A DNA stretch of 43,200 nucleotides from Biscogniauxia marginata (taxonomy: Eukaryota; Ascomycota; Sordariomycetes; Xylariales; Xylariaceae). This document shows positions 21,777 to 34,668 of the stretch, one piece after another. Under the pieces are notes generated by a model that searched no databases, had not been told where the DNA came from, and was given only the letters and a program-made list of their open reading frames with translations. The position numbers and the translations under genes are program-made. The stretch is from contig MU404231.1 of NCBI GenBank assembly GCA_022695795.1, forward strand, positions 1 through 43,200. The letters are read 5' to 3'. Every line of letters begins with the position of its first letter. Position 1 is the stretch's first letter.

Positions 21777-22877
21777 GACGGAGCGAGAGAGGAAGGCAAT
21801 ATAGGAATTCAGGGATAAAGATATTAGGCTAATTATGTAGTATGATAGCGACGTGCCCGTCCGAGCCGGTTGGTTGATGATGGTTCTGTGATCGAGTTGC
21901 CAGCACTCCCAGCTCAGCAGTCGGAATGAACGACGGGATAGCTCGAGCTTGGAAATGAGATGGAAAAAAAAACGCAAACTAGAAGGAGTCGCTCTAGATT
22001 GACAAGCTCGCTCGACAGTGTTTAAAGGACAAATATGGTAGAGTTGATAGGGAGCTCCTAGTTTGGGCCTTATCCGGAAATCAAGGGAATGTCAAGAAAT
22101 TCGCCGAATTGATGACGGAGCAGATGCAGCAGAAATCGGGTGTTAATGCAGGTTTCGGTGGTCTGTGCTGAAGCTCCCTTTCGGAACATCGATACCCCTA
22201 GCTCCAGGCCCATGTTAATGCCATAACCTGCGATACCTGATTGGCTCAAATGTAACCTAGCATGCTAACCTAGGTACTTAGCAGTTCCCACTTCCCGTCT
22301 GCTTCTACCCAGTAGAGATCCTTAGGTATAGCTCCTAGCTCACACTAGTACATACCTGGTAAGTTCCTAGTGTTATAGGGCCAACGCTGCAACGGTCCCC
22401 CCTGTTTGTAGAGTCATGGTATATCGGGTAAATCTGAGAGGAGTCAGGACTCAGGAGACAGTCTGAGAACTATAATAAGAAATCAGGTGTGTTCTATATT
22501 TGTGTTAGAGAAATATGTATAGCGATATAATACTTTTCCCCCAGTCATGTATGTACTATGCAATGCTACCAATGCTACCAGGCCCTTCCATCTAGGTTAC
22601 CTAAAATACGGTTCAAAATATGCAATGAGATATCAGCTTATTTACATTGAAAGAAGCAAGATTAGGTAAGTATCAAAACAAACCATACCAAAACAAACAA
22701 AAAAAAAAAAGTTTAATGCAGGATAGGAGGATAAGATGGTTTGATGGATATGTAACATGAGGAAATCGAGGTGGAATTCAAGAATCGCCAAGGAGAGACC
22801 CTTCACACCCGAATTGTACGCCGCCCATGAAAGTAGGCAAAAATGAATTGCTGCAAACAGGCCCTACAGCTGTGGAC
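21777..22877. other. intergenic region, no gene seen
   Basis: This covers the chromodomain gene's promoter and the laccase 3' region. The stretch 22230-22400 repeats CCTAGGTA/CTTAGGTA-like words, and there is an A-rich run at about 22698-22711. No gene is supported. Confidence 0.5.
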
Positions 22878-24681
22878 TTACAGACCCGAGTCGATCTGCT
22901 TATAGGGGCTGTTTTTATAGTACTCGCGCCAGGCGTCGCAGTTGGCGTTGAACGCCGCCGCCTCTCGAGGGCTGATCTGTGCCAGCTGGTCCCTGACGCG
23001 CTCGAGGAAGTTGGCGCCGAACCCGCCGCTCACGTGCCATGCGATGTGGCAGTGGAAGAGCCAGGCGCCCGGGTTGTCCGTCTTGAAGGCGAGTACGAGC
23101 CACCCGTTCGCCGGGAGCATGGTGACGTCGCGTCGGACAGGATTGTTCCCCCTGAGCCGGCCTTTGTCCGCGGCCGTGAAGGGGCCCGCGTTCGCCGCCG
23201 ACACGCCGAGCACGAGGAAGTCGTGCCCGTGGAGGTGCACCGGGTGCGGGATGCCCGTCGCGTCCTCGATCACCCAGAATGTCCACACGTCCTCCTCGTC
23301 GACAATGATGATGTTCTCCGACCGGGGATACGACATGTTGCCCTCCATAATATTCTGGATCACCGGGCGCCCCCAGTCGACGAGTATAGATGAGTTGTCA
23401 ACCTTCCAGGAGACTATGGGCGCCAATGGCGGTATCTCAAGTGTTACATCAAGAGTATTCTCTTCTCTCGGTTTGAACGAATCCAGCGGGGCCTGTCGTC
23501 TTACGACAGGTGAATAGCTCAGGCTGTCCATACAATTAGTATTCGGTGGCGTAGTGCCCGGGTCGGTCGGGTTGCTCTTTGGGGCACCCTCATAATGGAT
23601 GATGGCGGCTGGGCGCGGGTTCACCGATATGCCGCACAAGTTCTGGGCAAACATCGTGACATTCATCCAGTAATTGCCTATAGGCTGCGAGGCGTCAATT
23701 GTGACATCGACACGCTGTCCTATGCCAAGGAAAACATTATTCGTCGTGAAGGAGTTGACCGGCACAAAGTCGGTGGAGATGACCGTCATGTCGTGCCCGA
23801 CAATTGACACTTGGAAATTGTGTTCGCTAGAAGGGTTTATCAACCGGAGACGATGACGCTTTCCCGGTGTCAGTGTCACTCTAGAGTATTCGCCGCCGGG
23901 GCCCACAGGGTTGATATTGGAACCATTGAACAGGACATTGTCACTAGGCGGAGCTGCTGGGCTGGTCTGCGTGGCTAGGACAATTCTTTCTGCTGTCTCG
24001 AGATAGTAGTCAAAAATTGGATATGCCCCCAGGTCGATATCGTAGGGAAGTGAAGCGGGCCCATTAATTACAATGGAACCAAATACGCCGTCCGTATACT
24101 GGGCAGAGAAATGGGAGTGATACCAAGACGTGCCATACTGGGTTGCATTAAAGGTGTACGTCTTAGATGCCCCGGGTGGAATAGGGCATTCTGTTACGCC
24201 GTTCGCTCCGTCTTGGATATTGGTCTTCAATTGTCGAAGACCATGCCAGTGAATTGACGTCCCATTTATATGAAGCTTATTCTTGACCGTGATTTGGAGG
24301 GTGTCTCCCCAGTCAGCAACTAGAGTTGGCCCAGGGAACTGATTGTTGACGAGCATAACCTTGTCTTTCACCCTGCCATCGGGGCCCTTCCAGTTGTCAT
24401 GCTCTGTGATTTCAAGGTTGAACTGTTCATTTCATTTTTAGCTAAACTTCGGCGCAATTGGAGATAGGTTCGCGAACCGTCTTCAAGCTTCCAGGAGGTG
24501 TGTTGGTTTCGTAATCAGTATGGATATCGAAGCCATCACTCCAGCACGCGCGGTTTGAAGGGGTATTACAAGACCCAGCATCCCGTGTGTTCAGCTCTTT
24601 GAGCGATGATGGAGCAGCTATAACATTCCCTATGGCGAATATCCCCGACACGACACTAGCTAGAGATAGTGGTGAGTGCAT
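22878..24681 (-). CDS. secreted ascomycete-type laccase (multicopper oxidase)
   Basis: Exons 24681-24478 and 24422-22878 (proposed 55-bp intron with a weak GTTCGC donor) give 582 residues, a normal laccase length. An alternative donor at GTTTAG would make an implausible 25-bp intron. The signal peptide covers about residues 1-22. All four copper-binding signatures are present: HWHG (126-129), WYHSH (His 170, 172), HPVHLHGHDF and HCHIAWH (525-531, T1 Cys 526). The residue ten after that Cys is Phe 536, the axial position linked in the family to higher redox potential. The protein ends exactly at DSGL, the C-terminal plug of mature ascomycete laccases, with no extension beyond it. It is expected to oxidise phenols extracellularly using O2. 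A CCCCT stress-type motif lies about 65 bp upstream. Confidence 0.92.
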
Positions 24682-27600
24682 CCTGAGAATGAAGAAGTGG
24701 CGAGAATAACGAGAATGGGCATGTGTAGATCAAGAGAAGGGATAAAGGGGTGGTTTGTGGTTAGGAGCCCACCACTAAGGCTATATCAAGCGAGCGGAAT
24801 GTTGCGCCGACGATACTAATAATTAAATACGGCAAGTTCTTCAACTGGATATAGAAGAGAGCATAGGCTTATATATATTATTGAAGCATCTATGAAAAAA
24901 GCTGTCAGATATCTTATCGAGGTCCTCGGTGCCGGGTGTCTGGTGACCATGATAATGGACCTCGCCGTCTTCATATTACTTGACAATCCGGCCTGGAAGA
25001 GTAGTTGGTCAATCGAGGCACTCATCTTGCGCCGTAATATATTGTCGCTTAGGAACGCCGGGGGAAAAAACGGCCTTGCGGGTACACCAGCTGGTGACCA
25101 TCAGTTGGGATAGTGACCCCATGTCTTAGTCACGAGTTGTCATCTAAATAGTAAGGAGCCTCAATAACTTCTCGCGAGACCTGAAACTTGGAAAGCAACT
25201 TCTAGGGATTTAATCAATATTCATAGCGTTGCAGGAAAGATTGTATCGTTATTCGAAAATTTGAAAGGTTACAGGTATGGCAACTAGTTCGTACGAGGCC
25301 TTGGCAAGATATGAGGCTTCGATGCCGTAGTTCCAGGTATACGACCTTTGAGGGAAAATGGGCGGCTATAAATTGCATTGTACCAAAGTACAGTGTATGT
25401 AATGAAAGAAGCATGGGCGATATGCTGGGCTACGGATATTTTGCTATAGGCACAGCTTAACAGCACTTTTATCTCCCGAGATCTTTTGATCAATATTCGA
25501 AAAGTTTATAACCTCCAGGTCGCTGAAATAGGTTTGGCCAGGATGTGCAAGAAGGGTTCCGGGTTCCGTGCTTGTGTCAGAAGACTCAAGAATAGGCCGT
25601 TGGTGATTTTATAATAGGCGTGCTATAGGTAGTATAGGAGTATGTCTCAAGACGTCAGGACAACTAGACTGCATAACAACATGAAGCTTAAAAAAAGAGT
25701 ATTATCATGGCTTGCCACCATTTTTAGGTGTGATTCGCCGTAAACGGCGCTGTCTTTCCATCCGTAGTCATATCTCCGCCTCACCTGCAGGAACAGACGG
25801 ATGGATATGCAGATAGTCGAGCTAATCGGATTCCACCTCAGCATTGATTGGCAGATCCACCAAGTCACGGAGTTACCATGGTACGTATCTTTAGCTGCCC
25901 CGTGCACCAATCACTCGGTGACCCCCGGCTATGCGAAGCGCAGTTTACTTCCTTCTCTCCTTTTCCCCTTATCTCACGATAGTAATTCGCTCTGTAGTTG
26001 TTCATAGCGCCTTAGTTTCTGTAGTATATTTCACCACCGTGACATGATATCGTGAATATGGACTTCAACATGCCTTCTTATAGTGCCAAATATATCCGAC
26101 TTATTCTCAGGCCTAGTGCTGGGCCTATCCATAAAAAAAAGGGAACTTCGTGTCACGTTCGCTGTATTGAAATATATAAAAAGACCTTTTAGTTTGTGCA
26201 TCAGCTCGAAAGATGTGGGCCATTTACCGCCTGATCCCCAGTCCTACTAATTAAGCGAGCGGAACGCCTTCGAAAACTACACCAGCGTGACGAAAAATAG
26301 GACTAACCCATCTGTACACACTTCCAGTTGTCTATACAATACTACGAATATAGTAAACAACGTCATTGCGACTCATAATGAAGCTTATAAGCTGGTGGTA
26401 ATTGAAATTTTACATAGACTAAGTGATTATAGGCTCGTCACCGGAATAGAGTTGAAGGAGGATGTCGTGAACTTAGAATCCATAGTCATTACAGCGTTCT
26501 ATTAAAGCCCCCTCTTTTATATGCAAAGGTTATAGAAGGTCTGATATAATACGTCATTGCCGTCTTCTACATCCCCGAGCAGATGATGTGCCTCATTGGA
26601 ATTTATATCAGTTACGCCAAGCTTCGGGGAAGTTATTCTTGACAATATTATACAACTCGGCGAATTAGATTGAGGAAACAAAGAAATCGGGGTCTTTGTC
26701 TCGACTGAGCAAGCTGCTCCGGTCGATTATATCAAGTTATGGGGTCTGATACTGTATTAAAGCGCAACAAATAGTATATTTTTCATATTGCTCTGTCTTT
26801 CAATCATAATGAGTAACCGAACAGTAAGTCACCTCATAAGATGTGGTTACATGAAAGCCCAAAGGATGCAGTGGGTTTCTAGAAATTCTCATGGCGTTAG
26901 GCGGCTGCATAACCGCTAACATTGTATTGCACCAACCTTGACGAGGCACTCAAGCAAGCTACGATTCTGATTCGATTACTTTCTAGCTCCGAAGACTCAT
27001 CTTACGAGATCTTCAAAGCGACTGACAGATAGGCACTCATGTGCACCGCACCCTGCCGTAGGGTGGTATTTGTGCTCATCCGGTTCATCAAGCGACCAAC
27101 AAACCAACCTGCAGGCGTGCCCATACATCAAGTCTTACCTTAGTCCTTGTCAGGCCATCTTTCAGTCTCCCACTCAACTTGAAATTTCTTCTCAGTTTTA
27201 CTAGTTTCTCATATTCAATACTAAATTTCTGCCTTATACGGTATTACATCCCGGCACCGGCCGTCTTATCTTGTCTTCCCAGTTGCCACTAAAACATATC
27301 CGCCAACATGTTAAAGCCTGGCCGTAGTGAACTTGTGATGATTAGGCAGCACTTATTAGAATAGTTCAGCCCCAATACTGGGAGCCCATATATGCCACCG
27401 AAATAGTCAAAATCACGATCAATATACCTATCTTTACGTTTTAACACAACACCTTATTTTATAACATGAAAATTTTAAATGCTTAATAATTAAGCTTTAT
27501 TTATATATTTAAGTTGTTTTATTATTTTATTAATATATTATTAAAAGTTAAAATATTTTATAAAAAATTATATAAACATATAAAATTATAAAATAACGTA

Positions 27601-29232
27601 TTATTTTAAAATTTTAATACTTTATTTTCTTTTTACATGTTATTATTCTTATTTTATTTAACTACGAACCTCTTTATAATATGTATTAGTTAAGTCGAGG
27701 CTTACCAGGCCAGTGGTTTAAAAATTCTTATAACTATCAAGACTAATATATCTAGGAGTTCCTAGTAAAGGTGTCTTCTGTCACGGCAGCGCAGGGGGGT
27801 TCAAGACAAGGCTTGATTTCCTGGTCTATTGACGAAAATACTAAAGGTGAAGAAGAAGGAAAATCTAGAATGGTCGCTAGGGCCATTCTAGCAGCTAAAT
27901 ACATTTCAGGCTTTGTGCGGGCCTTATTGTTCTGTAGTGAATACAATGGCGGGGTGCTCGCCTATTGTCTATTGTCCTGCCAGACCTAGCGTTGCCAAGC
28001 CGTGACATCTTCCTGTTATACTACACTTTAAGTATTCTTAGTTCTATTTACCTTGATACTCCCTATGGTATCATAAATCAACATTTATAACATCCGCGTC
28101 TATTAGACCTCACTGTAGAGCCCGTTATATATATACTACCAGCTTTCCAAGACTCATGCATAAGAAACTGTTGGGCAGCGAGGATAAGATAAATAATTAT
28201 CAAAACCACAAACTCATAGATTGGGCCTGTTCGCGAATATACTTTGTCGACTCTTTTTAGAGTTCTTTACAGCAACGAAACACAATAACCCCTCATGGGC
28301 TCTTCAGAACTTACATCAATCTGCACTAGAGGTTTGGGATCGGCACATAGGACAACACTCTTTCCCGTATTTAGACCTAGGCCCATTCGAAGCATGTTTC
28401 TTTGTAAGGGTATCGACTGAAGGATATATTTGAGATTTTATTTTGAATGAAAGTACTCCTTAGTCCCTTTGGTTTGTTAGAAAAATTTGACAACTATCGC
28501 CTCTTAGCTGATTATATCTAGGAGAAGCGGAGGAATACACTTTCATGTACGTTACACATACCTACTTATTAGTGTTACCGAATCTCAGTCTCTTATCGAA
28601 CACAGGAAATTCATGCTTGGCGATCGGCTCAACTCCAATTTTCCCTATAGCGTTATCGCGTATCGCAAGCTGGGGTCTTGTATAAATATATCAACTTGGA
28701 TAACTGTCGTAATCCTATTATGTGCCTAGAAATTCCAAGCCTATGGCGTAAGATATGGGTTGATAGTGAAATGATCCACCGAATTGTTAACACTTTCGTA
28801 TAGTTCGCCGCGGAAAACATACAGCAGTTATCAGTGGAGATGGCCCAACCTCTCTTCATACTATACTTATCATGGCATGGCGCTATTATGTCTCCCCTCA
28901 ATCAAGTCTGTTCCCTGAAATATTCCAAGAAACAGATAAGAACCATACTTATCAATCTTCAATTATCCGACTGTCATAACATCCGTGCCTGAGCTCCTAT
29001 ACCCTGACCCTCGCACTTATTAAGCCAGCGATACCCGTGATAACGCTAACCGGGCTTCCTATACTGTAGCGAGCCTAGGACATAATCCCGGCGATACGCG
29101 GATGTGTATATAAAAAGACTGTAGATCACTGGCTTGATTGCGATGATTCCCCTGGGCCATCGCCTTACTCTCTTCTTAGCTACCCGAGCCTCTGGTCTTC
29201 TACTATCGACGTCAACATTCTTACCGTAGAAC
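24682..29232. other. long intergenic region, no supported gene
   Basis: About 4.5 kb holding the laccase promoter, only short unsupported reading frames, and the AT-rich patch at 27447-27665. The end is the promoter of the Dal5-like transporter. Confidence 0.5.
27447..27665. repeat. small AT-rich, RIP-like relic
   Basis: A block of about 220 bp with the same near-pure A/T composition as the window ends, set abruptly in ordinary sequence. ATAACATG occurs near the left edge and its inverse CATGTTAT near the right edge, hinting at a terminal inverted repeat of a small mutated element or solo LTR. No identity can be given. Confidence 0.5.
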
Positions 29233-30950
29233 ATGGCTGAAGTCAAAGACGCCGTGGACAGACCTGTCAAGTCTCCAGAGATCGAAAAAGACAAGGATAA
29301 CTATGAAGCGGGAAACATGGACGTCGAGGCGGACCTCAAGGCCGGAACGGTCGTAGACCTTGATGAAGCCGAGCTGTTCTTGCAGCATCACGACATTCCG
29401 CACTCCCGCCTCGCCGAGCTCATGGCCGACGAGGAGGCCATGAAGAAATTAAGGCGAAAGGTAAATTGGAGCCTGATGCCTCTCCTGTGTGGCACGTACC
29501 TGCTGCAGTACATCGACAAGCAGGCCCTGAGCTATTCGGCCGTCTTTGACTTATTCACGTCTACCGGCATGACGAACGATCAGTACAGCTGGATGGCATC
29601 CATATTCTACATCGCCTATCTCGTTGCCGAGTGGCCCGCCTCTTACCTCGTCCAGCGTCTTCCCACTGGACGGGTAGTCAGTATTTTCGTTGTCATCTGG
29701 GGCACCATTATGCTATGTACGGCGGCCGCGCAAAATTTCGCCGGTCTTGCAGCCTGCAGATTCATGCTCGGAGTGTTCGAGGCCGTCATCACGCCCGCAT
29801 TCATGCTCATCGTGTCGCAATGGTTCACACGCGAAGAGCAACCCGCTCGTGCCGGGCTGTTCTACTGCTTTAACGGCTTCGGCAGTATGTTCGGTGGCAT
29901 ACTATTCTACGGCGTCGGCCAGGCCGATGGGTGGGACGTGTGGAGGATCATCTATGTTCTTTGCGGCGGCCTGACTGTATGCTGGGGCGTTGTTCTCTAC
30001 TTCTTCTTGCCGGATAACATCATGGACGCTAAACGCTACTCGGTCGAAGAACGAGCCATGCTGATCGCTCGCACCGCCCGCAACCGCACCGGCGTCTTCA
30101 GCCGCCAAATCAAGGTCGCCCAGATCAAGGAGGTCTTCAGGGACGCGCAGATCTGGCTTCTGTTCTTCTACGTGCTACTTAACGAGTGCATCAATGGCGG
30201 CATCGCCAACTTCTCAAAGCTCATAGTCAAGGGGTTTACTAATGATGCCTTGTTGACAACTGCATATGGTATCCCGTACGGTGCATGCACAGCTCTTTTT
30301 ATGTTCACGGGGCCATGGCTGGCGAGCAAGGTTAAGAACTTCCGCACAATCGTCATGATGCTGTGGCTGCTCCCAACGCTAGTCGCCGTGTGCTTGTTCT
30401 GGAAGCTCCCTCGGAGCAACCACGGTGGGCTCCTCACTGGATACTACATTGTAAGACAGACCCGATGCTTGCCATTTCGAACGAATTATTTGCTGATAAT
30501 GGATTGAAAGTGCGCATCTTTCGTTGGCTCTTTGATCGTAGCCTTGCAGATGCCAGCGTCGAACGTTGCTGGCTACACCAAGCGTACCACAGCAACCGCC
30601 TTTGTCTTTTTGGCATGTATGTAGCTTACAATTACCGATGTCCCAAATTTGATATTTTGATTTTTTATATCTGCTAACTTCGTTTTTTTTTAGACTGTAT
30701 TGGCAATATCATCGGACCCCATGCCTTTTTGAGCGAGGAAGCGCCAATCTATCAAACCGGGTGCCAGCTTATTATAGGATGCACAGCCGGACAGTTCATG
30801 ATTGCTATCATTTTGAGACTCCTTCTCATTCGAAGAAACAAGATCCGAGATGAAAATGACGATGCAGCTGGCGTCGCAGCCGGAGAAGACGAAGAGTTGA
30901 TGCAAGATCTAACCGACTTCGAGAACCCAAGGTTTCGATATTCATACTAA
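29233..30950 (+). CDS. MFS transporter of the anion:cation symporter family (Dal5/allantoate permease-like)
   Basis: Exons 29233-30450, 30511-30616 and 30694-30950 (introns of 60 and 77 bp; GTAAGA and GTATGT donors, a GCTAAC branch site in the second) give 526 residues, typical of this family. A charged cytoplasmic N-terminus of about 75 residues precedes the membrane helices. Landmarks are LQYIDKQALSYSAVF in TM1, the CRFMLGVFEA signature (about 175-184) and NVAGYTKRTTATA with GNIIGP in the C-terminal half; the last two appear only after splicing. Family members import allantoate, ureidosuccinate, nicotinate, pantothenate or related organic anions with protons. The exact substrate cannot be assigned. 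Confidence 0.9.
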
Positions 30951-31160
30951 GCGCAGATATGAGGCCTTCGAATGCGGTATTTTGACTTTGACTGAGTTGT
31001 ACATGATGAGTTTCTTGAGCGATTATAAATACAATCAATTCAACCAAGTGGTTTTCTCTCGCTTATGGTATCTCGTAGTCGCGTCAGTCGCCATGGCTTA
31101 GATAGGAGTTCTTCGGTTTTAGATGTCCTAATTCTAATGAGGCCAGTTTACTATCCGCCA

Positions 31161-33088
31161 TCAATCCTCCCATTTTCCCGTCATCCTCCACCAAAAGTCA
31201 CACTCCCTGTCCGCCCACTTGTAGGCCTTCGATGCTGCCGCTACCCCCACGCCCGTCCCTCCTGCTCGCTCGTCATTGCCTTCTCCCAATAGCATCGTCA
31301 GTCCTTTACCGCGACTCCAAGGCGTCCACTCTGGCCGATCGGCAAACTTGCCACTCTTGATCGAATTTGGATCGCCCTTTGTGATGAAGCTCACACAGTA
31401 AGCATGGAACTTGCCGGCGACCTCGTCTTGCGCGGGCGAGATCTCTCGCACCTCCTTGTTATATGTCTGGTATCGTATCTGATCACCATGGTTGGCACCG
31501 AAGAGCGCCGTCTTGTTGAGAGCCCAGTGATACAACCACACTGGCGGGTCGGAGCTCGAATGTGATGTTCCCCAGATCGCTGTCTGTCTCACGGGACAAG
31601 TGTAGGCGTAATGACCATATGCAGCTTCCAGGCGGTGGAATTGAGCACCGATGTCCTTGCTCCCGCTCGTGTCAAGATAAGGAGAGTCAGGATTCGTAGC
31701 CGGATCCGGATAGAGTGTTTCCAGCTTAGCTATCTCCGCATTGGATAGATGCGGTAGTAGGGTGCGATAGAAGCTGGTGAACTCGCTTGAGGCATTGGCA
31801 TTCCGTGGCACATAGAAGGAACCTTCGTTATGAGTAGAACCGGTAAGTATGGGAACCTTCTGCCACTTCCCTGATTTCCAAGCGGCTAAAGGCCTGCGAG
31901 AGATGATTTCGCCATCCAAGACTGGCTGCCACGCCCAGCGAACAGAGGGGTCAGATCTTTCGAAGACTTCCTTCCCAGCAGTATCCACCGTCTTAGAAGG
32001 GAGGCCGCGCAAACATGTGAGAATCTCTGGGTCTAGGAGGTTGGTGAAGTGAGCACATGGGGTCAGGTCTAAGAATTCGCGGAAATGTTGAGTGTTCAGC
32101 GCAGCGAAGGGCGGATGCATCGCACGTGCAGTATGAGCGCCGCTGTCCATAATCGCCTTATGGAAAAGTCGTTTAGGTTGGTTGATATCCATTATCAGAT
32201 GACCTATCTGTTTGATCGACGTAAGTATCATATCGTCCAATGCTCTTCAACTCAAAACTTACTCCATGTGCGGCTGCGCTCAGGCCCATGATGGTTACAT
32301 TATCAGGGTTGCCTCCAAATGCTGCAATGTTCTCCTGAACCCATTCTAAAGCGGCATACATATCCTTCAAGCCGAGATTTAGAAGGCCCTCCTTTGCGGT
32401 TAGTTCGGTATTAAGACCTCCAAAAACACCAATGCGGTACTGCATGCTAACTCCAATGAAAGGCTCTGGTGAATGAGCGAGCATACTGTGGGTGTTATGC
32501 ATTCGTGCCGCACCACGGTTGAATGCACCGCCGGGGATAAGGACCGCCACAGGAAGCGTCTCATTAGAAGCTGAATGACCGGCAGGACGCCAGATGTTTA
32601 TCGTGAGGCAATCCTCGGATTCATAGTCAGGCCCAAGTCCATCATCATCCAGAAAGGGAACCAGCTGTTTCCCGGGACATCTGTTTCCGTATTCAGTATG
32701 CAAGGACTCTTGTCTGTGATAGTTTCCATGGAGAGACCTACCTTGGACCTAGGAAAAAGGCTTTAAGCGTACCATTTCCTTCTGGAACTGGTACGGCCGG
32801 CCGAAACCTGAGATCACCGACAGGAGACAGCGCATATGGGATTCCCATGAACCCTTCCAGTGGCTTCGGGAATGAACCATCGTCTACCATACGACCGACA
32901 ATTGTTCCTTGTTTGATTCTAACTGACGGATGTTGCTGCTCCCATATCAGATCTACTAGTCCGTTCCGAACATTAGGTAGGTACATTAAGAGTGCCCCAA
33001 CTAGTACGGGAATCGTGGCGAACCAAGCCCATTTCGGGCTGGACCGTCGTGACCCAGGAGCCTTTGATGATGCTATAGCTTGTGCCAT
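31161..33088 (-). CDS. membrane-anchored type-B carboxylesterase/lipase
   Basis: Exons 33088-32742, 32680-32263 and 32207-31161 (introns of 61 and 55 bp, donors GTAGGT and GTAAGT) give 603 residues. One hydrophobic helix near the N-terminus (about residues 20-38) follows a basic stretch, suggesting a type II membrane anchor or an uncleaved signal. The alpha/beta-hydrolase core shows an EDCLTINIW motif, a GGAF oxyanion loop (about 166-169), the nucleophile elbow GLSAA (Ser 250), a likely acid Glu 383 in THNEG and a likely His 495 in ANHGDQI. The elbow normally reads GXSXG, so the last glycine is replaced by alanine here. Substrate unknown; an ester hydrolase is likely. It is convergent with the Dal5-like transporter gene. 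Confidence 0.87.
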
Positions 33089-34623
33089 TTGAACCCTCTT
33101 TGAAGATCATGTAGATTTTCAAACTGATGCCTCCCCGTCGTCTATATCTCGTAAAAGCAACTATGCTCTCACTTATAAAATTGCCGTGCTTATAGGTCTA
33201 CCAGTGCGAATCAACCCGGCGACATCGCTCAAAATGGAGTCTATCGCGGGGACAACTTGTGGGGATTTGGACTATAGGTGCCGAAGAGAACTCTACGATC
33301 GGCTCGCACATGCCGCCTATCAGCCCCACATTGGACTCCCTTGGCATTGAATAGGTACCTTAGGTAGGTATTCACAAACGATTTGGAGCTCTCTTGATAC
33401 ATATCTAACCTTGTACTAGATTCCGGCAGCGCACTGTAGCTGTGATTAGATTAGGACCTAGTTTATCAATCCGCGGATATTTGGAGATTGGAATATAGAA
33501 TAACCGCGGAAAAGTTAGGTGTGTTATGAAGATAGTTGAAGCTCAATGAGGTTATAGTCAAATTACTATACCATCGTACACCCACAGAAATATTTCTTAT
33601 ACAAGTATTGATGCATAATCACAGAACTATGAGATGAATAAGAATGCATGAAAGCTAGTTGCTAAATCGAGACTGAGCATATACGTTGACCATGGTACTC
33701 GGTATTATGTATTTATATCCTCGAACCGAGACCGATAATAACCAGGTGTATGTAATCATATAACAACGTCAATGATTGAGACCATATAAACAATTTCGGA
33801 TTAGATACATCGTGAATTGGGCCTGGGAAAGATGAATAATGACTTCTCTAAGTGTCGGATAGAATGAGGCAATCATAAAGGCACTGCTTGACTTTACATG
33901 AGCTAGCTACAAACGCTTTCCTTAGTGAGGTGCATTTTAATGACTTTGCAGCATGTCAGCTATTAAGGGCGACGTCTAACTAATGATGTCTCATTCAATA
34001 AGGGGGGGATGATCAAGGAGCTGTCGTATGGGTACCTCCGTGACATTGCCAGTAGCAGTATCTAACACCGCAATTACGATGTAACAATTGCGTCTTGTAT
34101 ACCATTCCCGGTGATAATAGCATCTTTCATAGGGGGTCGGTATATGTAATCGAGACCTATACTACAGTAGAATCTGAAGCTCGCAACAAACCTTTAGGCA
34201 TAATTAACAAGTAGGTAGCATATGGCTTTCACGATATCAGCATACGAGAGGGATGATAACGTTGCTGTTGCACAATAAGCTAGACCTAGAGATACACGGT
34301 TGCGCAGCCTTTTTGCCTGTAAACAGTTCCGTTGATCCCCAATCATCTTTGTGCAACTAATTTCTCGCCGCCATTTACCTCCATCGATACAGATCCCTGT
34401 AGGACATGAGAACTAGCTCTGGCTCCTGACAGTGGAGCTTCATACTTGCGTAGGGTTAACTACCGTTAGTGGCATGGTATTTTATATCATGGCCTGGTTT
34501 TTGTTTTTTTTTCTTCTCATGTTATAATACGAGTTCATGAGAAACCAGTACTTATATCACATGAAAGGTTGCAGCATTTCCCCCAGTAGGTGGCACCATC
34601 GAGAATTTATGCGGCCTCGATTC
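33089..34623. other. intergenic region, no gene seen
   Basis: This holds the esterase promoter and the 3' flank of the second MFS gene. Only AT-leaning sequence with short frames is present. Confidence 0.5.
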
Positions 34624-34648
34624 TGATGATGATGATGATGGTGGTGGT
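34624..34648. repeat. short trinucleotide microsatellite
   Basis: A run of GAT units turning into GGT units lies about 20 bp beyond the stop codon of the MFS gene that follows, in its presumed 3' UTR. Confidence 0.7.
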
Positions 34649-34668
34649 TTAATCACTCCATCCTTAAA

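Noticed and set aside
27752..27989. Overlapping 64- and 72-codon frames on both strands
   Set aside because: The plus-strand frame starts only at GTG and neither shows a domain, splice context or signal peptide. A transposon remnant is possible but unsupported.
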